Shown one piece after another: positions 1 to 7,873 of a stretch of 64,000 nt of DNA. Position 1 is the stretch's first letter, and each line of letters begins with the position of its first letter. The stretch covers positions 14,935-78,934 of the forward strand of contig JAEYQK010000002.1 of the NCBI GenBank assembly GCA_023410055.1. The letters are read 5' to 3'. The notes beneath the pieces were generated by a model that ran no database searches, was not told the origin of the DNA, and saw nothing but the letters and a program-made list of their open reading frames with translations. Source of the stretch: Acidobacteriota bacterium (GTDB taxonomy: Bacteria; Acidobacteriota; Terriglobia; Terriglobales; Acidobacteriaceae). The position numbers and the translations under genes were made by a program.

Positions 1-2542
1 CTGCGACCATCACGAACTTGGGGCTGCGCGGTATGCGTAGCTTATCGCCCGGGCTGAGCTCAATATCAGCGGCCGTGTTCTCCCACTGGCTAATGTCAGA
101 ACCAATCGTGATCACCAGCCGGCCAGATGGCGGGTGTCGCTGCAAGGAGCTGATGATCTGCTTTTGCTGGGCGGCCGCCGATTGCATCGCTGCTTGCTGT
201 TCTTGCGCGGTCATATTTCCCGAAAACGACAGCCCCAATCCTTCCGACTCGATACGCTGGATCAGGTCTTTCTGGTTGGCCTCTTGCATTTGGCGAACTT
301 GCGTGCGCTCTAGCACAGCTCCTTGCGGGAACGCTGTGCCACGGAACCCCCCTGCCCGCTTGATCAGCGAACTGAGCTTCTCCCCTTCACCTATCCCGTA
401 AGTGCCGGGATAAGCCACCTCTCCCTCCAGGCTGACCATGGCCCCGACGTCTTGCCATCCAGAAAGCTGCCGGATCATCAGTACGTCGCTTCGCTTGAGT
501 ATTACGTCGGCGCTGCTGTCCCCAGCCATGGCCTTAGCGATCTCGACTTGGGTATGGTCGCTGACGATTTTGCTGCCGTTCTGCACTGCGTAGCTGGCAA
601 TATCAGCCGTCTCGGTGAAAGCGCTCGTCTTGAATCCTCCTGCTAGGCGCACCAATTGGCTGGCAGTCATTCCTTGGGCCAGTGGATACTCGCCGGGTCT
701 CATTACCGGACCCGTGATGGTAACGGTGGGAGCATCAAACTGATACCGGCCAAAGATGCGGATCGTGTCAAACGGCTGGAGATCAAGCGGCTTTTTTCCG
801 CCCAGCAGATCACTGAGCTGAAAATCCAGAACGACCGGTCGAAACTCGGGCGGGGACAAGCGAACAATCTCGACGTGCTGGGCGGGTTCGGGCAACATGT
901 CCTGATACGACTTGATTAGGTCAGAGAACTGGATTCCTTTGCGGTACGCATACTTCCCCGGCCGAAACACATGACCGTCCAGATACACTGCTTCCCGGTT
1001 GTAGGGCAGGATGGGAGAGATCGTGACGCGATCTCCATCCTGCACCTTGAAGTCGTGCAGCAAGCGGTTTTCCGGCGCGGCCTGATCTGTCGTGCTCAAA
1101 CTGAGGCTGAGCATTGCATTGCGTTGATGGGCCTGCACTCGTTCCACATTGACCTGCTCCAGGGTTGCCGATACTAGCACTCCACCAGCAAGGGCCAGTG
1201 TCTCAGCCAAGCTGGTGCCGTCCTTGACCTCGTAGATGGCGGGGCGGCGTACCATGCCGGCCACGGTCACTTGCGCTCCAACCGGGGAGACCAGGATCGT
1301 ATCTCCCGGTTCGAGCCTCGCTAGATCGGTGCGCACTCCCCTAACGATCAGATCGTACAGATCCACCGTACTCACCAAGTTGGTGCCGCGGAAGTGCTGA
1401 ATCTGGCGCAGCGAGCCTTTTTCCGTCGGTCCACCGGCGGCAAGCAGCGCGTTCAACGGGGTGGAAAGCGAGCTGACATCGTAGCCGCCTGGGCGCAACA
1501 CATCGCCTACAACGTAGACCCGCACGGTGCGCACGCGAGTGAGGGAAAGCTCGACGTTGACGTTCCTGAGGTGCTCGGCGAGGGAACGGCGGACGCTGTT
1601 CTGCGCCTGCTGCAATGACTGGCCAGCCACCACCACCGAGCCGCTTTCGGGCAGAGTGATGCGACCGCTGCGATCAACCGACTGCACAAAGTCCTGGGCA
1701 ACGCTGCCCCACACGTGAATGTTGAGGCCATCGCCCACTCCAAGAACGTAGTCAGGACCCGCCGGCAAATCAGTAGGCAGCAGGTCGGCATTGCCGCTAC
1801 CGTTCCGAAAGACATCGAGCCCGAAGCGGGTCAATTCACTCGTATCATTTGGAACCTGCGTATAGAGGCCACGCAGCGAATCCAGGGTGCCGTAAGGCAC
1901 GGGCTGCTCCACCTTCCATGGTGTTGCCGGAATTGGAGGCGCAAGCGGCTGCTGCTGGGGACCTACCGCGGATGGATTAACAGTCGAGGGGGGCTGGATA
2001 GGATTGTAGCTGCCGTCGCTCCCAGAGTTGTACCCGGAATTGTACCCAGGATTGTTGCCCGGAGTGTTCGGAACGACGTTCTGCCCCGCCTGCCCGCTGG
2101 TTGGAGTCGACGGGGATGGTTGCAGGGGCAACAATCCTCGTCGTTGCAGGGCCTGCACGATCCGGGCCCTCAACTGCGCATCGGTTTGAACCTCATTCAC
2201 CAAGAAGGCCTCGTTGAGCTGGCCCTGTGGCGGCTGCCGGCCTTCTTCCCTAAGGCGATCAATCACGATTGACCGGCACTCAAGAGCGGCGTCCGGGTTT
2301 TCGCGTAGGATGGCAATGATCTGCTGGACGTTGGGATTGCTGGCATCATCGGGGCTTCTACCCAAGCTCGGTCCGCGCGGCGTTGCCGAGGAACTTGAGT
2401 TCGGCTGCATCGGACTACTCTGGGAGGCCGCGCCGGTCGATGGGTCCGGGCCGGAAAATTGGCCCTGCAGCGACGAAGATAGAAACAGAAAAATCAGTAG
2501 CAGACCGCGCAGGCGGTTACGGTACGTATTCTCACTCGACAT
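1..2542 (-). CDS. Multi-SLBB polysaccharide export protein (partial, C-terminus off window)
   Basis: This is an outer-membrane-type polysaccharide export protein of the Poly_export/SLBB (Wza-like) class, presumed to form or gate the export channel. About 847 residues are visible before the left edge cuts the gene. ATG at 2542 is followed by a hydrophobic signal-peptide-like stretch (LLLIFLFLSSSLQGQ). A long linker rich in P, Q, S and N with GYNSG-type repeats precedes the Poly_export domain, which begins near residue 264 (DYVLGVGDG). Five SLBB-type repeats follow, each with the G-x-V-x-x-P-x-x-Y signature: GDVLRPGGY (~343), GMVRRPAIY, GHVFRPGKY, GPVMRPGEY and GEVAYPGTY (~706). It is more than twice the length of the other two export proteins in the window. 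It lies 95 bp downstream of the TetR gene on the same strand and probably heads an operon continuing to the left. The frame was read directly by translating the minus strand. Confidence 0.9.
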   Translation of the reverse strand, partial: MSSENTYRNRLRGLLLIFLFLSSSLQGQFSGPDPSTGAASQSSPMQPNSSSSATPRGPSLGRSPDDASNPNVQQIIAILRENPDAALECRSIVIDRLREEGRQPPQGQLNEAFLVNEVQTDAQLRARIVQALQRRGLLPLQPSPSTPTSGQAGQNVVPNTPGNNPGYNSGYNSGSDGSYNPIQPPSTVNPSAVGPQQQPLAPPIPATPWKVEQPVPYGTLDSLRGLYTQVPNDTSELTRFGLDVFRNGSGNADLLPTDLPAGPDYVLGVGDGLNIHVWGSVAQDFVQSVDRSGRITLPESGSVVVAGQSLQQAQNSVRRSLAEHLRNVNVELSLTRVRTVRVYVVGDVLRPGGYDVSSLSTPLNALLAAGGPTEKGSLRQIQHFRGTNLVSTVDLYDLIVRGVRTDLARLEPGDTILVSPVGAQVTVAGMVRRPAIYEVKDGTSLAETLALAGGVLVSATLEQVNVERVQAHQRNAMLSLSLSTTDQAAPENRLLHDFKVQDGDRVTISPILPYNREAVYLDGHVFRPGKYAYRKGIQFSDLIKSYQDMLPEPAQHVEIVRLSPPEFRPVVLDFQLSDLLGGKKPLDLQPFDTIRIFGRYQFDAPTVTITGPVMRPGEYPLAQGMTASQLVRLAGGFKTSAFTETADIASYAVQNGSKIVSDHTQVEIAKAMAGDSSADVILKRSDVLMIRQLSGWQDVGAMVSLEGEVAYPGTYGIGEGEKLSSLIKRAGGFRGTAFPQGAVLERTQVRQMQEANQKDLIQRIESEGLGLSFSGNMTAQEQQAAMQSAAAQQKQIISSLQRHPPSGRLVITIGSDISQWENTAADIELSPGDKLRIPRSPKFVMVA

Positions 2543-2637
2543 GCAGATCTTCTCTTGTCTCAAGGTTCAACTTCCAGGGCGACGCAGAGCACTCGCTGCG
2601 AGGCGCAAAACGAAATGAGCAAACTAGGATTGGACAT

Positions 2638-3279
2638 TCACTCGACGGTCACCGATGGCACCGACGCAGCCTGTGCATTCAACATGGACAACCAGAACTG
2701 GGCATAAGTGCGGGCGCGAGCCTTGGCGCCAGGTAGCGGTTCAGCATTCCCGGCGGCACTGAGACGGTAGCAGACCTGATGGGCCAGAGGGGCACTGAGT
2801 GCGGCACCGGTTAACAATGCCGCCTCGAATCCCGACAGACTTCCTCGACCTGTGCACTCGGCCAGATAGCCGGAGATATCGTTCAGCATGGGCGTGAGGT
2901 ACTTAACTGTCATCAACTCAGCCTTTTCCGGCATTTCCAGGAACGCCACCGTCAGAAGCCGCAGCACGGGTTCCTGATAAATAACGATGTAGGTAATGAA
3001 CTCCATAAGTTGAGGCAAGACCCGAGCTGGATCCTGCCGTTCGCGCAGGGCATCTTTGAGCTCTTGCCGCATCTCGGCGCGGGACAGCCTCACCTCCAAT
3101 ACTGCCCAGAATAGATCCTCTTTGGTTTGAAAGTGCCGGAACAAAGAGTTCTCGCTCGTACCGGCCAGCAAGGCCACATCCCGCGTGGTTGTACCTCTAT
3201 ATCCATGGCGGGAAAACAGCTCAGCGGCAGTTTCCAGAATGCGTAGCTGTATGGTGCTGTTCTGTCGATTCTTAGGCAT
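2638..3279 (-). CDS. TetR/AcrR-family transcriptional regulator (TetR1)
   Basis: This 213-residue predicted DNA-binding regulator has an N-terminal TetR helix-turn-helix (residues ~12-60: ILETAAELFSRHGYRGTTTRDVA, then a SLFRHFQTKEDLF recognition region). The C-terminal ligand/dimer domain is not recognisable at family level. The frame is open further upstream, to 3423, but ATG at 3279 (MPKNRQNS) fits normal TetR N-termini. It sits directly upstream of the SLBB export gene and is one of three TetR paralogs in the window, each next to a polysaccharide operon and two of them next to an UpxY gene. It probably controls or autoregulates the export operon; the effector is unknown. Confidence 0.88.
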   Translation of the reverse strand: MPKNRQNSTIQLRILETAAELFSRHGYRGTTTRDVALLAGTSENSLFRHFQTKEDLFWAVLEVRLSRAEMRQELKDALRERQDPARVLPQLMEFITYIVIYQEPVLRLLTVAFLEMPEKAELMTVKYLTPMLNDISGYLAECTGRGSLSGFEAALLTGAALSAPLAHQVCYRLSAAGNAEPLPGAKARARTYAQFWLSMLNAQAASVPSVTVE

Positions 3280-3453
3280 GTTAAGGCGTTTTCTGCGTGT
3301 CGGGAAAACTGGGTACGAAAAAGCGCCCACCCGGCGAGATCTGATTGCTGCGCTCCAAAAACATGTACTTCCTGCTCCAGGCTTGTTTTCCAGAGCACTT
3401 TCGTTCTCGGCCACTACAGCCATGAATGCTCGAAAATGGCCCCGGGGAGCAGA

Positions 3454-3501
3454 GCTTCGCCATCCTCACTTAGCAGTGAATACCCGCAATTATGGCGAAG
3501 C
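3454..3501 (-). promoter_or_regulatory. Conserved 23-bp element (copy 1) within an inverted repeat
   Basis: Positions 3454-3476 match 22 of 23 bases of a segment at 26607-26629 and 19 of 23 at 61432-61454, all in the same orientation. Here the arm GCTTCGCCAT (3454-3463) is repeated as its perfect 10-bp reverse complement at 3492-3501, with a 28-base loop that itself contains a CACT/AGTG hairpin. On the minus strand the element lies about 175 bp upstream of TetR1. It could be a leader RNA structure or an operator. The function is inferred from recurrence and position only. Confidence 0.5.
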
Positions 3502-3870
3502 ATGTTGTAGGCGAAACCGGTACGACAACGCAGCGACACAGCCGTCGTCAGCGCCACAGCGTTCAGAAGAGAGTTGCTGGATAACTCCCGTCAGTGTAAG
3601 TACATCCAGCCAACGCGGCAACTGACAACAAAGAACATTTAACGACATTTAATGCAATACCGTGCAAACAGAGCGCCCCTTTCGGGCACGCCACCCCAGA
3701 TTGTGGCATTAAGCGCTTACTACTTTTGTGATTGGGACGTACTAGCCGCCGTGGTAGAATCCTGTGACTTTTCTCAATGCATCGCGATGGCTTGCTACTG
3801 AATTGCCGGACAATGTGCCCGTTATCGTCGCTAAGAATCCGGTGACTTCCGCTGTCAAACTTTCGCCCGC
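3502..3870. other. Intergenic region without a recognisable gene
   Basis: This is the rest of the spacer between the minus-strand TetR1 unit and the plus-strand HTH-TPR gene. No frame here gave a recognisable protein. It presumably holds divergent promoters, but no convincing -35/-10 pair could be assigned by eye. Confidence 0.4.
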
Positions 3871-3905
3871 ATAGATGTAAGTATAGATATAGATAGAGAT
3901 AGATA
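3871..3905 (+). repeat. Short ATAGAT-type imperfect tandem repeat
   Basis: An AT-rich tract of near-tandem ATAGAT/TATAGA hexamers ends just before the AAGGA ribosome-binding site and TTG start of the next gene. Its low complexity contrasts with the GC-rich surroundings. Changes in repeat number would alter promoter or leader spacing. Confidence 0.6.
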
Positions 3906-3916
3906 AGGATCGAAGC

Positions 3917-5122
3917 TTGCAAGAGAGGCTGGATTCCTGGAAGGCTATTGCGGCATATCTTTCGCGTAGCCAGCGCACAGTAATGCGCTGGGAGTTGGAA
4001 CGAGGTCTTCCGGTGCATCGCGTGCCGGGTAGCGATCGCAGTTCGGTGTTCGCAGTGAAGCAGGACTTGGATCGGTGGTTACTGGGGGAATCCGAGTGCT
4101 CCAGCGACGCGAAGACATCTGTGCAGGTAGGCGCGCGCGCGCTCACTGCCGCCGGTCTTTGGGACCAGTGTTCGACCGATAACCTCGATGAAATTTTGGT
4201 GTTTCACCGGGCGTGGGCACGCGAGGAACAACGCAATGCGAGCGCACACGCCGGTCTCGCCAATGTCCTGCTGCTTGCATCGTATTTCAATCTCATCGAA
4301 GGTTCGGTCGCTCTGCTGCAGGCCCGCAGTGAGCTGTTGAGAGCCCAGTTGCTGGATCCGGAGCTAGCGGCAACACGGTGTGCGGGCGCCTGGCTTGCTT
4401 TTTGGCAGGACCGGAATGTTGCCGAAGCCCAGATGGGTTTCGCATCTGCACTAGAAAGAGACCCGAATTGTTGGTTTGCCCGGTTGGGCCAAGCCTGGCT
4501 TTATTCTTTGACTGGCGATTCTCGCCGAGCGAGCCTCGCAGCGGAGCACCTACTGGAAGCGACTGGCTTCTCCTCACCTTCTGCGACTGCCGCCTGCTCG
4601 ATCCACTTTCACCAGGGAGAATTCCAGAAGGCCCTGTGGGTCGCCTCGCAAGGCATTGCCAGTCGCTCCGGTGGGCGCGACTTGCGTGTCTTGCATGGGT
4701 TGGCGCTCCTGCACATTGGGGAATCTGCTCAGGCCGTAGCGATGCTAGAGCGGGAAGTGGCAGCTTCCGCTGAACAACCAATGTTGGTCGGGTACATGGG
4801 ATACGCTTACGGACTCGTGCGGGAGCAGCACAAGGCGCTTAACTGTCTAGGCCTCCTGGAACGAATGTCGAATCGGCAGGTCCCCGGGTGTAGTTTTCCC
4901 CTCGCTCTAGTTTGCCTGAGCTTGGGACGAGAACAAGACACGCTCGACTGGCTTGAGCATGGCGTGCGGGAGAACTGCTTTTATTGCCTCGGGTTGGGCA
5001 CCAACACTATCTTGCACTGCCTGAGCAGTGACGCTCGTTTCGAGCGGCTTGCTCGAGCGGTGCAGGTGCCATTGGCGCAAGCGCGCCGCTCTCGCGTACG
5101 AGAAGTCGATGTTTTTGCTTGA
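3917..5122 (+). CDS. HTH regulator with TPR-like C-terminal region
   Basis: This 401-residue protein opens with a small helix-turn-helix/excisionase-like domain (residues ~4-55: RLDSWKAIAAYLSRSQRTVMRWE, then GLPVHRVPG and VFAVKQDLDRWL). Many acidobacterial regulators have this layout at the front of TPR or sensor regions. Residues ~90-380 are helical repeats resembling TPRs (for example AHAGLANVLLLASYFNLIEG and ALLHIGESAQAVAMLEREV), which usually mediate protein contacts. TTG at 3917 is the likely start because AAGGA lies seven bases upstream. The gene lies between the TetR1/export unit and upxY1. It is probably a transcriptional regulator of the exopolysaccharide genes, but the target is unknown. 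Confidence 0.72.
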   Translation: MQERLDSWKAIAAYLSRSQRTVMRWELERGLPVHRVPGSDRSSVFAVKQDLDRWLLGESECSSDAKTSVQVGARALTAAGLWDQCSTDNLDEILVFHRAWAREEQRNASAHAGLANVLLLASYFNLIEGSVALLQARSELLRAQLLDPELAATRCAGAWLAFWQDRNVAEAQMGFASALERDPNCWFARLGQAWLYSLTGDSRRASLAAEHLLEATGFSSPSATAACSIHFHQGEFQKALWVASQGIASRSGGRDLRVLHGLALLHIGESAQAVAMLEREVAASAEQPMLVGYMGYAYGLVREQHKALNCLGLLERMSNRQVPGCSFPLALVCLSLGREQDTLDWLEHGVRENCFYCLGLGTNTILHCLSSDARFERLARAVQVPLAQARRSRVREVDVFA

Positions 5123-5293
5123 CCGAACAGCGAGCGAGGAATAAGGTGTTGGGCGCGATAAAAGGTGCACTTTTTTGTTCCTCCTAACAGAGTCCCCCAA
5201 GTGACCGGCTGCCACGCATGGCCGACTGTCGTGCCAAGGCCAGAAGTGGCCGCCGGTGATGAAGTTCACCCCCAATAGGATGGTCTCGATTGA

Positions 5294-5944
5294 ATGGAGT
5301 CCCAGTCAACCACAGCGAGCGGGTCTGAAGCGATAAACGTATCTGTCGCGGTACCGGAGCGAAACTGGTTCGCTTTGTTCACGACGTCGCACCACGAAAA
5401 GAGAGTTTCCGAGTACCTGGCACAGCGCGAAATAGAGTGTTTTCTACCGCTATACACGGCAGTGCGTCGCTGGAAAAACCGCTGCAAAGTGAAATTGGAA
5501 CTGCCGCTTTTTCCCAACTATGTTTTTGTGCGCATCGAGCCTCGAAAGCGAGTGCCGGTGCTGGAGGTACCGGGTGTGTTGTGGCTGGTCAGTTGCGGGC
5601 GGGAACCAGCGGCGCTGCCGGACTTTGAGATTGAGTCGCTCCGCGCCGGTTTGCAATCGCGCAAGATCGAGCCTCACCCCTATATGGTTGTCGGCCAGAG
5701 AGTCAGGATTATTCGTGGAGCTCTCACTGGCATGGAGGGAGTGCTGGTGCGCAAGAAGAATGACCTGCGCGTAGTGCTCACGCTCGATCAGATCAAAAAG
5801 AGTGTGGCGGTCGAGGTCGACGCTGATGACCTGGAACCGGTTAAAATCCCGGGGCACTCCGCGCCGACAGCGGCCATGGCTTCGGACACATGCTTTGCGT
5901 CCAACACCCAAGCTGCCAAGCGCGCAGGAACCAACCTTTGCTGA
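5294..5944 (+). CDS. UpxY-family NusG-like transcription antiterminator (UpxY1)
   Basis: This 216-residue NusG paralog is of the UpxY/RfaH type, the class that binds RNA polymerase and lets it read through long polysaccharide operons. The NGN domain spans residues ~22-125 (NWFALFTTSHHEKRV, EIECFLPLY, LPLFPNYVFVRI, VPGVLWLV). A KOW-like domain follows at ~130-185 (VVGQRVRIIRGALTGMEGVL, LTLDQIKKSVAVEVDADDL). It closely resembles the protein encoded at 60832-61422 and, less closely, the broken copy at 26082-26622. It is on the plus strand, opposite to both large loci, and is followed at once by a VanZ gene. The C-terminal ~35 residues are extra and unstructured-looking. Confidence 0.9.
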   Translation: MESQSTTASGSEAINVSVAVPERNWFALFTTSHHEKRVSEYLAQREIECFLPLYTAVRRWKNRCKVKLELPLFPNYVFVRIEPRKRVPVLEVPGVLWLVSCGREPAALPDFEIESLRAGLQSRKIEPHPYMVVGQRVRIIRGALTGMEGVLVRKKNDLRVVLTLDQIKKSVAVEVDADDLEPVKIPGHSAPTAAMASDTCFASNTQAAKRAGTNLC

Positions 5945-6444
5945 AGAACCTGATCAAGAACTGGGGATTAGTGGCAGTATGGCTGGTTCTGATCGCCGTT
6001 GCTTCCAGCGAGCATTTTTCGGTCCGGCATACCGGCGCGTGGTTGTGGCCAATAGCCAGCAGCTGCTGGGCAGGTTTGGATCGAGAACGTTTTCAGCTGA
6101 TTAATCTGCTTTTCCGGAAATGCGGTCACGCCGCAGGATATCTTTTGCTTTGCCTGCTGATCTTCCGCGGCCTGCGGGCTAGTTGGCGAGATCGTTTTAC
6201 AAGCATTGTCCGCCCAGCCGCTGTGGCCCTGTTGTTCACGTGCGTCGTGGCGTGTCTCGACGAATGGCATCAAAGTGCCACGCCGAACCGGTTCGGCAGT
6301 TGTTGGGATGTTCTGTTGGACATCGGCAGCGCCGCAGCAATGCAATTGGGGCTCGGACTTATTCTGTGGCGCCGTGGCGAATATGTTCGGTCTACGACAG
6401 AAACGAAACAACGTTACTGCGACAACCCAGTTCAAAATAGTTAA
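5938..6444 (+). CDS. VanZ-like family membrane protein
   Basis: This is a small integral membrane protein of the VanZ-like family, whose general role is unsettled (one member lowers teicoplanin susceptibility). About four membrane segments are visible (WGLVAVWLVLIAVAS, HAAGYLLLCLLIF, VALLFTCVVACL, GSAAAMQLGLGLIL). The family hallmark lies between the third and fourth: DEWHQSATPNRFGSCWDVLLD. TTG at 5938 is the preferred start because AGGA lies eight bases upstream and the start overlaps the upxY1 stop, implying coupling. An upstream ATG at 5890 in the same frame is possible. An UpxY-VanZ pair is consistent with a function in cell-surface polysaccharide expression. Confidence 0.82.
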   Translation: MLKNLIKNWGLVAVWLVLIAVASSEHFSVRHTGAWLWPIASSCWAGLDRERFQLINLLFRKCGHAAGYLLLCLLIFRGLRASWRDRFTSIVRPAAVALLFTCVVACLDEWHQSATPNRFGSCWDVLLDIGSAAAMQLGLGLILWRRGEYVRSTTETKQRYCDNPVQNS

Positions 6445-7111
6445 GTAACACTTCGCCACTGTCTCCCCGGCATACGCGCTAGCCTTCTTATAAGCACCGC
6501 AGCAAAAATAGACCGCATGACGCCGCGGGACGGCGTGAGGCGGAGGAGGAAAAGCAGTCCGCCGGATTTTGGTTTCACGATGTTGTTGTAAGCATACAAC
6601 TCAATTCCTAGCCCATTTGTGGCATTGGCCGCAGGTGCTTCGGGGCCTGTCGCTCCCAACATCCAGGAACAAACGCCCCGGGATTCAAGCAAGTGGAGCT
6701 TCCGGGCTTCCGCACTGTGGCCTAAGCAACGGCGGGCCCGACTCGACGTACGTGATCCGCATCGAGAACTCACACCTGTCGCACAAACCTCCCACGATCA
6801 TGAAATGATGAAAAGGGTATCGCTGATCACTGCGGACGTGATTTATCGCCATTGGTTCTCCGTACCTAAGAGCCGGGCAGCTAACTCCGTCCTACGGATG
6901 TAACGGAATCGGAACAAGGCGCTCTCGAGATCACTGATGATTTCGCCCCCTCAACTGACGTCCATGGCTTGAGAAACGCATGTTGCTGAAAAGAGAGGTC
7001 TACGGATGTCGCAAAACTCAAACGGCAAGCCCCGGACGGCTCTTGTTCCGAATTCGTAACAGAACCGACTAACCTGCTTCGACATTTTCCGGATGTGTCA
7101 TCATCCTGACG
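6445..7111. other. Intergenic region without a recognisable gene
   Basis: About 670 bases separate the VanZ gene from the receiver-domain gene. Open frames of 80-110 codons exist on both strands but none shows a recognisable domain, signal peptide or good ribosome-binding site. No RNA gene was recognised. It may be decayed sequence. Confidence 0.4.
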
Positions 7112-7537
7112 ATGAGAGACATTTCTGCCCCGCAGTCTCCGAGCAAGTCTGGAATTCGCGCTTTGCGCATTCTGGTAGCAGAGGACAACCCAGTCAATCA
7201 AAGACTCGCAATCGGACTACTCAAGAACATGGGTCATGAGGTCGTGCTGGCGACGAACGGCGAGGAAGCAGTCGCCAGGTGGTCTGAGGGCAATCCTGAT
7301 CTAGTGCTCATGGACATCGAAATGCCAAGGGTGGACGGATTCGAGGCTACACGTGCCATCCGGGAGCGCGAGAGGAAGAGTGGACGCAGGACGCCGATCA
7401 TTGCTGTTTCGGCTACTCCAGGATTACGGAATCGCTGTCTCGCGTGTGAAATGGACGAGTATATGTCCAAACCGCTGAACCGTCCGATGCTCGTCGGCAT
7501 CATCGCTCGTAGGTGCGAACCACAGGCCGCCTGCTAG
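7112..7537 (+). CDS. Stand-alone response-regulator receiver domain protein
   Basis: This 141-residue protein is almost entirely a CheY-like receiver domain (residues ~17-135). The expected phosphorylation residues are present: acidic pair E24/D25 (VAEDNPVNQ), phosphoacceptor D68 (LVLMDIEMP), hydroxyl S100 (IAVSATPG) and K120 (MSKPLNRPM). The DNPVNQ and MDIQMP-like motifs are those of receiver domains normally fused to hybrid histidine kinases. No output domain and no kinase gene lie nearby, so its partner is unknown. It may be a phosphorelay intermediate or a surviving piece of a former hybrid kinase. Confidence 0.8.
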   Translation: MRDISAPQSPSKSGIRALRILVAEDNPVNQRLAIGLLKNMGHEVVLATNGEEAVARWSEGNPDLVLMDIEMPRVDGFEATRAIRERERKSGRRTPIIAVSATPGLRNRCLACEMDEYMSKPLNRPMLVGIIARRCEPQAAC

Positions 7538-7627
7538 AGTCCAAGCGTCCCGGATCTGCACCCGCCGCTGTTTGCTTTCCGCTTAGTCCATATCTGCAAA
7601 ATTTCCCGAATCCATCAGGAGGAATCC

Positions 7628-7852
7628 TTGTCCATTGCTCTGATCATGTTGCCCGCAGCTCCAGTGCGCAGCCCTAGGCACGTGGAAAGAATCGGCAAGA
7701 CTCCGGTGATCGAACCCAATTCTTCACAAAGACTGTTCGATAGCATCCCGTCGGAGACGATTGCAGGAGCGCGGGACAAGGCTGTCAGGAGTATCTCAAC
7801 AACTATCTCGCCATACTGGCCGCGCGGAGCCACATGCTATGCTGCTCAATAA
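7628..7852 (+). pseudogene. Remnant of a tyrosine recombinase/integrase
   Basis: A 74-codon open frame contains a stretch (residues ~12-52) resembling the linker and early catalytic domain of acidobacterial phage-type integrases: RSPRHVERIGKTPVIEP, LFDSIPSET, AGARDKAVRS. In intact family members this region reads roughly RGPRHVVKRGKTPVL...LLDSIP.DT..GLRDRAL. The catalytic R-H-R-Y residues that should follow are absent, and the homology stops near 7790. It is therefore a fragment of a former mobile element, lying just upstream of the acyltransferase gene. Identification is from memory of the family pattern. Confidence 0.55.
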
Positions 7853-7873
7853 CCACGAACTGGGGAGCACACA

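Noticed and set aside
3280..3453. Possible upxY remnant upstream of tetR1, by analogy with modules 2 and 3
   Set aside because: No frame shows NGN or KOW motifs, and the space is too small for the gene.
5157..5176. AAAAG/CTTTT hairpin followed by T residues after the HTH-TPR gene
   Set aside because: The stem is short and AT-only apart from one pair; too weak to call a terminator.
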